Source of the DNA: Betaproteobacteria bacterium UBA6910
Lineage (GTDB): Bacteria > Pseudomonadota > Gammaproteobacteria > Burkholderiales > UBA6910
NCBI GenBank assembly: GCA_002451065.1
Contig: DKBC01000001.1
Location: 1-9,836 of the forward strand
Direction of reading: 5' to 3'
Length of the DNA stretch: 9,836 nucleotides
How positions within the stretch are numbered: position 1 is the stretch's first letter; the number at the start of each line of letters is the position of its first letter. Of the stretch, positions 1 to 6,214 are shown in pieces. Under the pieces are notes generated by a model, which saw nothing but the letters and a program-made list of their open reading frames with translations, searched no databases and had not been told where the DNA came from. The position numbers and the translations under genes are program-made.

Positions 1-510
1 GACCAGCCAGTCGGCCTCGGAGCGCGAAACCGCCGCGTCAGCGAGGGGAAGCATCTGCTTGTCGCTGCGCAAGGCCTCAAAGCCCTCGCGGATCGCGGCA
101 GGCGTCATGGACTGGAGCCAAAGACGGCGCACCGGCTTTTTGGCGTTCGCGTAGCGCGCGATATAGCGGAAGATCAGCTCGCCCTCGCGCCCCGCGTCGC
201 AGGCATTGATGAGCCCGTCCACGTCCTTTCGCCGTATGAGCTTGATGAGCGTCTTGAGCCTGTTCTCGTTCTTCTCGATGGGGGTGAGCTCGAAATGCGG
301 CGGAATCACGGGAAGGTGGGTGAAGGACCATTTGCCGCGCTTGACGTCATATTCCTCCGGCACTGCCAGCGAGAGCAGATGGCCGACGGCAGAGGAAAGC
401 ACGTACTCGTCGCTTTCGAAGTAATCCGCCTGCTTTTTGAAGCCGCCGAGAGCCCGCGCGATGTCCGCGGCAACGGATGGTTTCTCGGCGATGATGAGCT
501 TCTTTCCCAT
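1..510 (-). CDS. topB: DNA topoisomerase III, N-terminal part (3' end outside window)
   Basis: Type IA topoisomerase that cuts and rejoins one DNA strand, relaxing negative supercoils and helping to decatenate replication and recombination intermediates. The 170 visible residues start with MGKKLIIAEKPSVAADIA, the typical TOPRIM opening with the catalytic glutamate at E9. They also hold the second TOPRIM signature DAGREGE at residues 105-111, which carries the acidic metal-binding residues. SRSEADWLV at the edge leads into domain II. The catalytic tyrosine domain lies outside the window. The DAGREGE form and the spacing fit TopB better than TopA. The ATG at 510 is the natural start because the family motif begins there. 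No Shine-Dalgarno sequence is evident. The gene lies 117 bp downstream of dprA on the same strand and has its own promoter candidate at 582-610. Confidence 0.93.
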   Translation of the reverse strand, partial: MGKKLIIAEKPSVAADIARALGGFKKQADYFESDEYVLSSAVGHLLSLAVPEEYDVKRGKWSFTHLPVIPPHFELTPIEKNENRLKTLIKLIRRKDVDGLINACDAGREGELIFRYIARYANAKKPVRRLWLQSMTPAAIREGFEALRSDKQMLPLADAAVSRSEADWLV

Positions 511-581
511 TCGGGGACCAGAGTCTTGTGTTAGCGGGGCAGGGTCATCGTGCGCTGACGAGCCGCCCCGGGGAGCGCAAG

Positions 582-610
582 ATGATAGAAGCGTTTCCTG
601 CGCGAGGCAA
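582..610 (-). promoter_or_regulatory. Sigma70-like promoter for topB
   Basis: Read on the minus strand, TTGCCT (610-605) is separated by exactly 17 bp from TATCAT (587-582). These match TTGACA at 4 of 6 and TATAAT at 5 of 6 positions. Transcription would start near 575, giving a leader of about 65 nt before the topB ATG at 510. It lies in the gap after the dprA stop codon. This is a prediction from sequence alone. Confidence 0.55.
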
Positions 611-627
611 GGAACCACTCCGCTCAG

Positions 628-1698
628 CTAGCGAATGCGCTGCACCTTTCCGCCAGGGAGGGAGGCGACGGCGCCGCGCAACTCGAGTTCGAGCAAAGCG
701 GAACTCACCTGTTCCGGAGGCAGGCCGCAGCGTTCGATGAGGGCGTCGATGCCCACGGGATCGTAGCCGAGGTGCGCGAGCAACGGATGTTCATCATGCT
801 CCGTTTCCCGTGGCATTACCGGGCCTGTGTCCCAACCCAATTCTTCGAGCACGTCCTGGGCCGTTTCGACAAGCTTGGCGCCCTGCTTGATGAGGCGGTG
901 GCAGCCCTTGCTGAGCGGCGAGTGTATCGAACCGGGAATCGCGAACACTTCGCGCCCCTGCTCCAGCGCGAGCCGCGCAGTGATCAGGGAGCCGCTCTTG
1001 AGGGACGCTTCGACCACCAGTACGCCCCGCGCGAGCCCGCTGATGAGTCGGTTGCGGCGGGGGAAGTTACCCGCGATGGCCGCAGTGCCCAGGGGAAATT
1101 CTCCAACCAGCAGGCCCTCCCGTGCGATTTCGTGGGCCAGGGCTCGGTTTCTGGCCGGATACACGATGTCCAGGCCGGTGCCCACCACGGCGATGGTGCC
1201 GCCCGGGCCCTGGAGCCCGCCCCGGTGGGCCGCGCCGTCGATTCCCAGTGCCAGCCCGCTCACGATGGCAAGACCGGCCTCGGACAGCGCTTGCGCAATG
1301 GCGCACGCGTTTTCAGCGCCCTGGGGCGTGGCGCTGCGGCTGCCCACGATGGCGAGGGCGGGGGCGTTGAGCAGGTTGCGGCGCCCTTTCAGGTAGAGCA
1401 GCGGCGGCGGATCCGCTGTTTCCAGCAGCAGCCTGGGATAATCTTCGTCGGCTAAGGTGACAACGCCATTCGCCGGATCGTCGAGCCACGCCAGCGCAGC
1501 CGCCACCCGGCCGGGATCGGGCCCCTCGGAGATGGCCCGCGCCACGGCAGGGCCCACAACAGGCGTGGTGGAGGCGGTCGCGGCGGCCAGCGCCCTTTCC
1601 GGATCGCCAAAAGCGGAGAGCAGGCGTCGCGTGAGTTCCGGTCCCAGGCCGGGGATCAGGCTCAGGGCAATCCAGGCTTCAAGATTTCTGTCTGCCAT
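628..1698 (-). CDS. dprA: DNA processing protein DprA (Smf)
   Basis: DprA binds incoming single-stranded DNA in the cytoplasm and loads RecA during natural transformation. It is also widely kept in bacteria not known to be competent. The 356-residue product has an N-terminal helix-hairpin-helix/SAM-like segment (about 8-75, with LIPGLGPELTRRLLSAFG). A Rossmann-like DNA-binding core spans about 85-285, with VGSR (118-121), SGLALGIDGAAHRG (147-160), FPRRNRLISGL (212-222) and SGSLITARLALEQGREVFA (235-253). A C-terminal winged-helix domain covers about 300-356. Length and layout are normal for proteobacterial DprA. The ATG at 1698 gives the expected N-terminus but has no Shine-Dalgarno sequence; a hairpin ends only 15 nt upstream. 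The gene probably depends on readthrough from the LysM gene. Confidence 0.96.
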   Translation of the reverse strand: MADRNLEAWIALSLIPGLGPELTRRLLSAFGDPERALAAATASTTPVVGPAVARAISEGPDPGRVAAALAWLDDPANGVVTLADEDYPRLLLETADPPPLLYLKGRRNLLNAPALAIVGSRSATPQGAENACAIAQALSEAGLAIVSGLALGIDGAAHRGGLQGPGGTIAVVGTGLDIVYPARNRALAHEIAREGLLVGEFPLGTAAIAGNFPRRNRLISGLARGVLVVEASLKSGSLITARLALEQGREVFAIPGSIHSPLSKGCHRLIKQGAKLVETAQDVLEELGWDTGPVMPRETEHDEHPLLAHLGYDPVGIDALIERCGLPPEQVSSALLELELRGAVASLPGGKVQRIR

Positions 1699-1733
1699 GG
1701 CGCAAAAATGAATACGCCCGCTTGCGCGGGCGT
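1699..1733 (-). terminator. Terminator or attenuator hairpin between the LysM gene and dprA
   Basis: Positions 1714-1721 (ACGCCCGC) and 1726-1733 (GCGGGCGT) form a perfect 8-bp GC-rich stem. Read on the minus strand, the loop is GCAA, a GNRA tetraloop closed by C-G, which is especially stable in RNA. The stem is followed by ATTCATTTTT, a T-rich tail on the minus strand. This looks like an intrinsic terminator for the LysM transcript, 27 nt after its stop codon. The tail runs to within 5 nt of the dprA start codon, so the element could also act as an attenuator or leader structure for dprA. Confidence 0.65.
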
Positions 1734-1759
1734 CAGGGGTGATGGTGGGCCAAATGCGG

Positions 1760-2782
1760 CTAGGGCTTGGTGACCACGTCCTTCACGTGTATCGGCTTTG
1801 AACTCTCGACCACCAAGGCATAAGCCACGCGGTTGAAAACCCGGAACACAAACACCAAGCCGATGCGGTCCCCGGGCAGCGTTACTTTGCCGACTTTGGT
1901 CTTGATCGTTTCTCCGTCCCGGTAGACCGCCAGGACGTGACCCTTTTCCAGTCCGTCACGGGCTCCGCGATTGATGGTCACGATGCTGTTCTGACCCACT
2001 TCCGCGAGACCGCCGTAGGCCGACATGATGCGGCCTGTGATCTCCTTTTCGGGCGCGTGGGGCGCATAAGTGCTGAGCACCAGTCCCGGGGAGGGCGAGA
2101 GCGCATCGTTCGCGTTGATCTCCTGATTGGAGGTAACGATTTCCAGCTTGCTGACCTTGCCAAAATTCCGAACCTTGGCGTCACCCAGATAGATGGCCTC
2201 CGAGCCGAGGTTTTCCTTGGTATCGGGATCGATCAGCGCGCGGCCCTCGCGGTAGACGTGCCACACCTGCCCGGCCTTTTCCGTCACCCCGATGGCATAT
2301 ACGTCGTCGCCCGTTCCGAAGATCACGCGCTGGTCCGGCCCCGCCACGATGGTGGGGGCCTTTTCGTAGGCTCCCTGTTCCACAACCAGGGGTTTGGACA
2401 GGAACGGCTCGATCACGCCGGGCGCCACGCTCGGAATCGCCTCCCGGGCGCTGGGCTCGACGCGAATCGTCGGAGAAAGCTTTACGGTCTGGACTCCGGA
2501 GACGGTGAGCCGGGCGGTTCCATCACCCCTGCGGTCAAGCACCAGGACCTGGTTCGGATAAATCAGGTGCGGATTCCTGATCTGCTCCCTGTTGAGTCCC
2601 CACAGTTCGGGCCATTTCCAGGGGTCCGTGAGGAAGCGCTTGGAGATTCCCCACAGGGTGTCGCCCTTTACAATGGTGTAACGGTCCGGTGCGTCCGTCT
2701 TGAGCTCGCCTTGGGAAGTCGCGGCGATCGCGGCCACAACGAAACCGAAAAGCAAAATCAACGATAAAATTGTCTTACGCAT
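1760..2782 (-). CDS. Exported LysM-domain protein
   Basis: This 340-residue protein has a clear signal peptide: MRK, then a hydrophobic stretch to about residue 20, with likely cleavage near AIA/ATS. One LysM domain follows at about residues 35-82, with YTIVKGDTLWGISKRF and the late part NPHLIYPNQVLVL. LysM modules bind peptidoglycan N-acetylglucosamine. The remaining 250 or so residues look like beta-rich periplasmic sequence with no catalytic motif that I recognise. The enzymatic role is therefore unknown, and a cell-wall-anchored structural or accessory role is an inference. The ATG at 2782 is chosen because it starts the signal peptide and has GGAG about 5-8 nt upstream. The reading frame stays open upstream to 3310, but that part is antisense to def. 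LysM-dprA adjacency is, from memory, common in Betaproteobacteria. Confidence 0.9.
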   Translation of the reverse strand: MRKTILSLILLFGFVVAAIAATSQGELKTDAPDRYTIVKGDTLWGISKRFLTDPWKWPELWGLNREQIRNPHLIYPNQVLVLDRRGDGTARLTVSGVQTVKLSPTIRVEPSAREAIPSVAPGVIEPFLSKPLVVEQGAYEKAPTIVAGPDQRVIFGTGDDVYAIGVTEKAGQVWHVYREGRALIDPDTKENLGSEAIYLGDAKVRNFGKVSKLEIVTSNQEINANDALSPSPGLVLSTYAPHAPEKEITGRIMSAYGGLAEVGQNSIVTINRGARDGLEKGHVLAVYRDGETIKTKVGKVTLPGDRIGLVFVFRVFNRVAYALVVESSKPIHVKDVVTKP

Positions 2783-2899
2783 CGAGGTCTCCGTCCCCTG
2801 CGGGTTGATGGCGGCACCGGGCGGTCCGCGAAAAATGCTACCGCCATTAACGCGTTGGTTTAAATTCTGCATATAGTTTATTAAATTAGCAAGCTTTTT
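2783..2899. promoter_or_regulatory. Divergent promoter region between the LysM gene and def
   Basis: This 117-bp gap separates divergent genes and is strikingly AT-rich at 2857-2899 compared with its surroundings. For def, TATAGT (2872-2877, 5 of 6 to the -10 consensus) lies 19 bp after TTAACG (2847-2852). That predicts a very short leader before the ATG at 2900. For the LysM gene, TTGCTA (2892-2887, minus strand) lies 17 bp from CAGAAT (2869-2864), each 4 of 6. The two candidates overlap physically. Promoters are expected here from the gene layout; the exact hexamers are uncertain. Confidence 0.45.
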
Positions 2900-3433
2900 A
2901 TGGCTCAGCTTCAGATCCTTCAATATCCCGACGAGCGGCTCCACAAAGTGGCCGCGCCCGTCGCCGAAGTCAATGAAGAAATACGCACTTTGGTGCGGAA
3001 TATGGCTGAAACGATGTATGCGGCGCCTGGAATCGGCCTTGCCGCCACTCAGGTGGATGTCCACAAGCAGGTTATCGTGATGGATTTGTCCGAGAACCGT
3101 GATGAACTCCGGGTTTTCATCAATCCGGAAATTGTGGCGGCCAGCGGCGAGGCGGAGTGCGAGGAGGGGTGCCTTTCTGTTCCCGGCATCTATGAACGGG
3201 TTACCCGGGCGGAGCGCGTGACGGTGAAGGCCCTGGACGAGCGTGGCCAGATGTTCACGCTGGACGCGGAAGGCCTGCTTGCCGTGTGCATCCAGCATGA
3301 GATGGATCATCTCAAGGGGCGGGTATTCGTGGAGCGCCTATCACGGCTCAAGCAGGCCCGTATCCTCGGCAAGCTGAAAAAAGCACAGCGCAAGGCCTCG
3401 CCTGCCCGCGCGCCTGAACGGCTGGCTCTCTGA
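2900..3433 (+). CDS. def: Peptide deformylase
   Basis: This cytoplasmic metalloenzyme removes the formyl group from the N-terminal methionine of new proteins as they leave the ribosome. All three family motifs are present in the 177 residues: GIGLAATQ (44-51), EGCLSVP (89-95) and QHEMDHL (132-138). C91, H133 and H137 should bind the metal, with E134 as the catalytic acid/base and Q51 contributing to the active site. Length is close to the E. coli enzyme, with a slightly longer basic C-terminal tail. The ATG start gives the usual opening, [13 protein letters not shown], but has no convincing Shine-Dalgarno sequence. It is the first gene of the plus-strand cluster and is followed 10 bp later by fmt, the enzyme that adds the formyl group. 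Confidence 0.97.
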   Translation: MAQLQILQYPDERLHKVAAPVAEVNEEIRTLVRNMAETMYAAPGIGLAATQVDVHKQVIVMDLSENRDELRVFINPEIVAASGEAECEEGCLSVPGIYERVTRAERVTVKALDERGQMFTLDAEGLLAVCIQHEMDHLKGRVFVERLSRLKQARILGKLKKAQRKASPARAPERLAL

Positions 3434-3443
3434 CACCTGCCGC

Positions 3444-4382
3444 GTGAGGATCATATTTGCCGGGACGCCGGCGTTCGCAGCGGCGGCCCTGGAAGCGCTG
3501 ATCGCTGCTGGCCATGAGATCGCCATAGTCCTCGCCCAGCCGGACCGGCCGGCCGGCCGGGGAATGAAATTGGTCCCCGGTGCGGTCAAGACCCTCGCCC
3601 TCTCCCACCACCTGCCGCTGCGCCAGCCGGTGAGTCTTCGGGACCCGGATATTCACGAGGAGCTCAGAGCGGTCGCTGCTGACGTGATGGTGGTGGCGGC
3701 ATACGGCCTGATCCTTCCCAAGGCGATTCTCGGCATGCCGCACCAAGGCTGCATCAACATCCATGCTTCATTGCTCCCGCGCTGGCGGGGCGCCGCGCCG
3801 ATCCAGCGCGCCATTCTCGCCGGCGACAGCGAAACCGGCATCACCATCATGCAGATGGACGCCGGTCTCGACACCGGCGACATCCTCCTGCAACGAGCCG
3901 CTGCCGTGGAACCCACGGACACCGCCGGGATCCTGCATGACCGCCTCGCTCGCCTCGGGGCCGATTGCATTGTGGAGGCGCTCGATCGTCTGGCGAAAGG
4001 CACGCTCGCACCGCAGCCCCAGGGAGAAGCCGCTGCGACTTATGCCGCCAAGGTCACCAAGGAAGAGGCGGTAATGCGCTGGGAGCGGGAGGCGCAAGTG
4101 CTGGCGCGGGCGGTTCGGGCATACAACCCGCTTCCGGGCGCGGCGGCGCAGATCAGGGACATTCCGATCAAGATATGGCAGGCGTCGGCGATTCCGGAAG
4201 TCTCCGGCGTCCCCGGCGAGGTAAAAGCGGCGGACGCGAGCGGGATCGTCGTCGCCTGCGGACGCGGGGGACTGAGGCTGGAGGTCTTGCAGCGTGCCGG
4301 AGGCAAGCGGCTCGCGGCCGCTGAATTCCTGAGCGGTTTTCCCATCGCCCCGGGCGACCGGTTCCAGGGCCGGAATGCGTGA
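3444..4382 (+). CDS. fmt: Methionyl-tRNA formyltransferase
   Basis: Transfers a formyl group from 10-formyltetrahydrofolate to Met-tRNA(fMet), making the initiator tRNA used in bacterial translation. The 312-residue protein has the N-terminal formyltransferase Rossmann fold (about 1-190) with the opening MRIIFAGTPAFA and the motif AQPDRPAGRG (31-40). The folate-site segment is INIHASLLPRWRGAAPIQ (104-121). N105, H107 and D143 occupy the places of the E. coli catalytic N106, H108 and D144. The C-terminal OB-like tRNA-binding domain covers about 205-305, with RAYNPLPGA. The start is GTG at 3444, which gives the standard N-terminus; no Shine-Dalgarno sequence is visible, so translation may be coupled to def 10 bp upstream. 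Its end overlaps the rsmB start by 8 bp. Confidence 0.97.
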   Translation: MRIIFAGTPAFAAAALEALIAAGHEIAIVLAQPDRPAGRGMKLVPGAVKTLALSHHLPLRQPVSLRDPDIHEELRAVAADVMVVAAYGLILPKAILGMPHQGCINIHASLLPRWRGAAPIQRAILAGDSETGITIMQMDAGLDTGDILLQRAAAVEPTDTAGILHDRLARLGADCIVEALDRLAKGTLAPQPQGEAAATYAAKVTKEEAVMRWEREAQVLARAVRAYNPLPGAAAQIRDIPIKIWQASAIPEVSGVPGEVKAADASGIVVACGRGGLRLEVLQRAGGKRLAAAEFLSGFPIAPGDRFQGRNA

Positions 4383-5652
4383 ATCCCAACGGCTTGCCGC
4401 GCTCGCCGTATGCCGCGTCCTCGAAGGACGGAGCCTTCAAGACGAACTTAAGCTTTTGTTTCAAGGGGCTCCCGGCCTTCGCAGCCAGCAACGGGCGGCT
4501 GCCCAGGACCTCGCTTATGGAGCATTGCGTTTCCTTGGCACCTTGCGGGCAGTGCTAGAGCAATTGATGCGGTCCCCCCCCCGGGATCCCCGCATCGGTT
4601 GCCTGCTGCTGGTTGCCCTCTACCAGCTTCAATATCGCCATAGCGTCCCCCACGCGGTGGTCAACGAGGCGGTCGCCGCGGCTGTCCATCTCAATCCCCA
4701 CGCTCCCAAGGCGCTGGTGAACGGGCTCCTGCGGAATTTCCTGCGCCAGCGGGCTGAGCTGCTTTCCCGAGCCGCCGATTCTCCCGAGGGGCGTTATTCC
4801 CACCCAGATTGGTGGGTGGCGAGGCTACGCCAAGAGTATCCCCTCCAATACGAGGACATACTCGATCAGGGCAACCAGCGTCCCCCCATGACCCTGCGGG
4901 TAAACCGCCGCCGGGCGACACGGGACGGTTACTTGGCCATGCTCGCGGGAGAGGGCATGGAGGCTCGGCCCGTCGGCGATGTGGCTCTGATGTTGGCGCG
5001 GCCTTTGCCAGTGGAGCGGCTGCCAGGTTTTTGCGCGGGATTAGTCTCGGTGCAGGACCTTGGTGCCCAGTGGGCCGTGCCCTTGCTCCGGCCTAAGGAT
5101 GGCCAACGCGTGCTCGATGCCTGCGCCGCCCCCGGCGGCAAGACCGCGCACCTACTGGAAAGCGCCGACATTGATTGCGTCGCGCTCGATTCCGACTCCG
5201 GGCGCCTCGACAGGGTCCGCGAAAATCTCGACCGCCTCGGCCTGCAGGCGAACCTGCAGTGCGGCGATGCCGCCGCGCTCGATCAGTGGTGGGACGGCAA
5301 GCCGTTCGACCGGGTGCTTGCCGACGTGCCCTGTTCCTCTTCCGGCGTGGTCCGCAGGCACCCGGACATCAAGTGGCTGCGTCGCGACGAGGACATCGGG
5401 CGCTATGCCCGACGGCAGCGGCATATCCTGGACGCCCTGTGGCGCACCCTGGCGAGTGATGGTAAATTGCTCTACGCCACCTGCTCGGTGTTCCCGGAGG
5501 AGAATCGGCTGCAAGTGGCAAGCTTCCTGGAAAGACACCCAGACGCCCAGAGCCTGTCCCTGGACGCAGTCGCCGGAACGGACGGCCAGCTGCTACCCGG
5601 CCCCACGCATGACGGATTCTTCTATGCGCTGCTCGGCAAGCGCACGGCGTGA
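4375..5652 (+). CDS. rsmB: 16S rRNA (cytosine-967-C5)-methyltransferase RsmB
   Basis: Methylates C967 of 16S rRNA with S-adenosylmethionine as donor. The 425-residue protein has an N-terminal NusB-like helical RNA-binding domain (about 1-140, with VNEAVAAAV and LVNGLLRNFLR) and a C-terminal Rossmann methyltransferase domain (about 165-425). The SAM-binding motif DACAAPGGKT is at 248-257. The motif IV cysteine of DVPCSSSGVVRRHPDIKW is C320. The nucleophile cysteine of ATCSVFPEEN is C370. Two cysteines and the RRHPD segment are typical of RsmB. Length matches the family. The ATG overlaps the fmt stop by 8 bp, which suggests translational coupling. A run of nine C bases at 4574-4582 encodes part of the NusB-like domain and could be prone to slippage. 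Confidence 0.96.
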   Translation: MRESQRLAALAVCRVLEGRSLQDELKLLFQGAPGLRSQQRAAAQDLAYGALRFLGTLRAVLEQLMRSPPRDPRIGCLLLVALYQLQYRHSVPHAVVNEAVAAAVHLNPHAPKALVNGLLRNFLRQRAELLSRAADSPEGRYSHPDWWVARLRQEYPLQYEDILDQGNQRPPMTLRVNRRRATRDGYLAMLAGEGMEARPVGDVALMLARPLPVERLPGFCAGLVSVQDLGAQWAVPLLRPKDGQRVLDACAAPGGKTAHLLESADIDCVALDSDSGRLDRVRENLDRLGLQANLQCGDAAALDQWWDGKPFDRVLADVPCSSSGVVRRHPDIKWLRRDEDIGRYARRQRHILDALWRTLASDGKLLYATCSVFPEENRLQVASFLERHPDAQSLSLDAVAGTDGQLLPGPTHDGFFYALLGKRTA

Positions 5653-6214
5653 CAGTGCCCGCGGCGCCGCTCCCGGGTGGCTGCGGATTGTTCTCGGCCT
5701 GCTGCTTGCCGCTTCGGTGCTGGCCCGGGCCGAAGGCATAGCGCTGGATTCCGCGACCCTGCAACTCACCGACGAAGGCTACGAACTCAGCGCCGAATTC
5801 GACGTTCGCTTCACCCCTGCCACGCTGGAGGCCCTCAATAAGGGGCTCCCCCTCTATTTCGTCACTGAATTCGAGATCAGCCGCCCGCGCTGGTACTGGT
5901 TCGACGAAACGATAGTGCGGATGGAGCTTCCTTACAAACTGTCCTTTAACGCGCTGACGCGCCAATACCGTCTCGCCATCGGCCCGCTGTTCCAGAATTT
6001 TGATTCGCTGCAGGAGGCGATGAAAGTCATCTCCCGCGTCACTCGCCGGCTCGTGGCGCGCAAGGACGCACTGGAGAAAGGCGAAGAATACGTGGCTGCG
6101 CTGCGCATGCGCCTCGACACCTCACAACTGCCCAAGCCGTTTCAGGTGGACGCCCTCACGTCCCGCGAGTGGAACCTGAACTCCGACTGGCGCCGCTGGA
6201 ACGTGATTCCATGA
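5624..6214 (+). CDS. DUF4390 family exported protein
   Basis: This small protein (196 residues from the chosen start) has an N-terminal signal peptide or anchor: a basic stretch, then LRIVLGLLLAASVLA (20-34), with likely cleavage near ARA/EG (residue 37). The mature part is beta-rich, with YELSAEFDVRFTPATLEAL, then a PRWYWFDE segment and an ending rich in tryptophan (WNLNSDWRRWNVIP). That pattern matches what I remember of DUF4390 proteins encoded just before ntrY in Betaproteobacteria. No catalytic motif is visible and the function is unknown. The start is uncertain: ATG at 5624 or 5609 are both in frame and both overlap rsmB, and neither has a good ribosome-binding site. The stop overlaps the ntrY ATG as ATGA, pointing to co-translation and perhaps a role in NtrY signalling. 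Confidence 0.85.
   Translation: MRCSASARRDSARGAAPGWLRIVLGLLLAASVLARAEGIALDSATLQLTDEGYELSAEFDVRFTPATLEALNKGLPLYFVTEFEISRPRWYWFDETIVRMELPYKLSFNALTRQYRLAIGPLFQNFDSLQEAMKVISRVTRRLVARKDALEKGEEYVAALRMRLDTSQLPKPFQVDALTSREWNLNSDWRRWNVIP

Noticed and set aside
566..573. CCCCGGGG palindrome in the dprA-topB gap as a terminator
   Set aside because: It has no loop and no T-run on either strand, and lies within the predicted topB leader.
772..1455. 227-codon open frame antisense to dprA
   Set aside because: No recognisable motif, and it lies wholly opposite a canonical DprA.
1937..2767. 276-codon open frame antisense to the LysM gene
   Set aside because: No motif and no ribosome-binding site. The opposite frame has a signal peptide and LysM domain.
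2783..3310. N-terminal extension of the LysM reading frame
   Set aside because: The 176 extra codons run antisense through def and the promoter gap. The signal peptide starts at the ATG at 2782, which has a ribosome-binding site.
3545..3561. Tandem GGCC repeats in fmt
   Set aside because: They are explained by the conserved coding motif DRPAGRG with GC-rich codons, and are not an independent element.
5060..5623. N-terminal extension of the DUF4390 reading frame
   Set aside because: This part is an out-of-frame shadow of the rsmB methyltransferase domain. The signal peptide and family similarity begin near 5624.
6169..6210. Earlier ATG for ntrY adding 14 residues
   Set aside because: It would overlap DUF4390 by 46 bp and put charged residues before the first membrane segment. 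The ATGA overlap at 6211 is the more usual junction.
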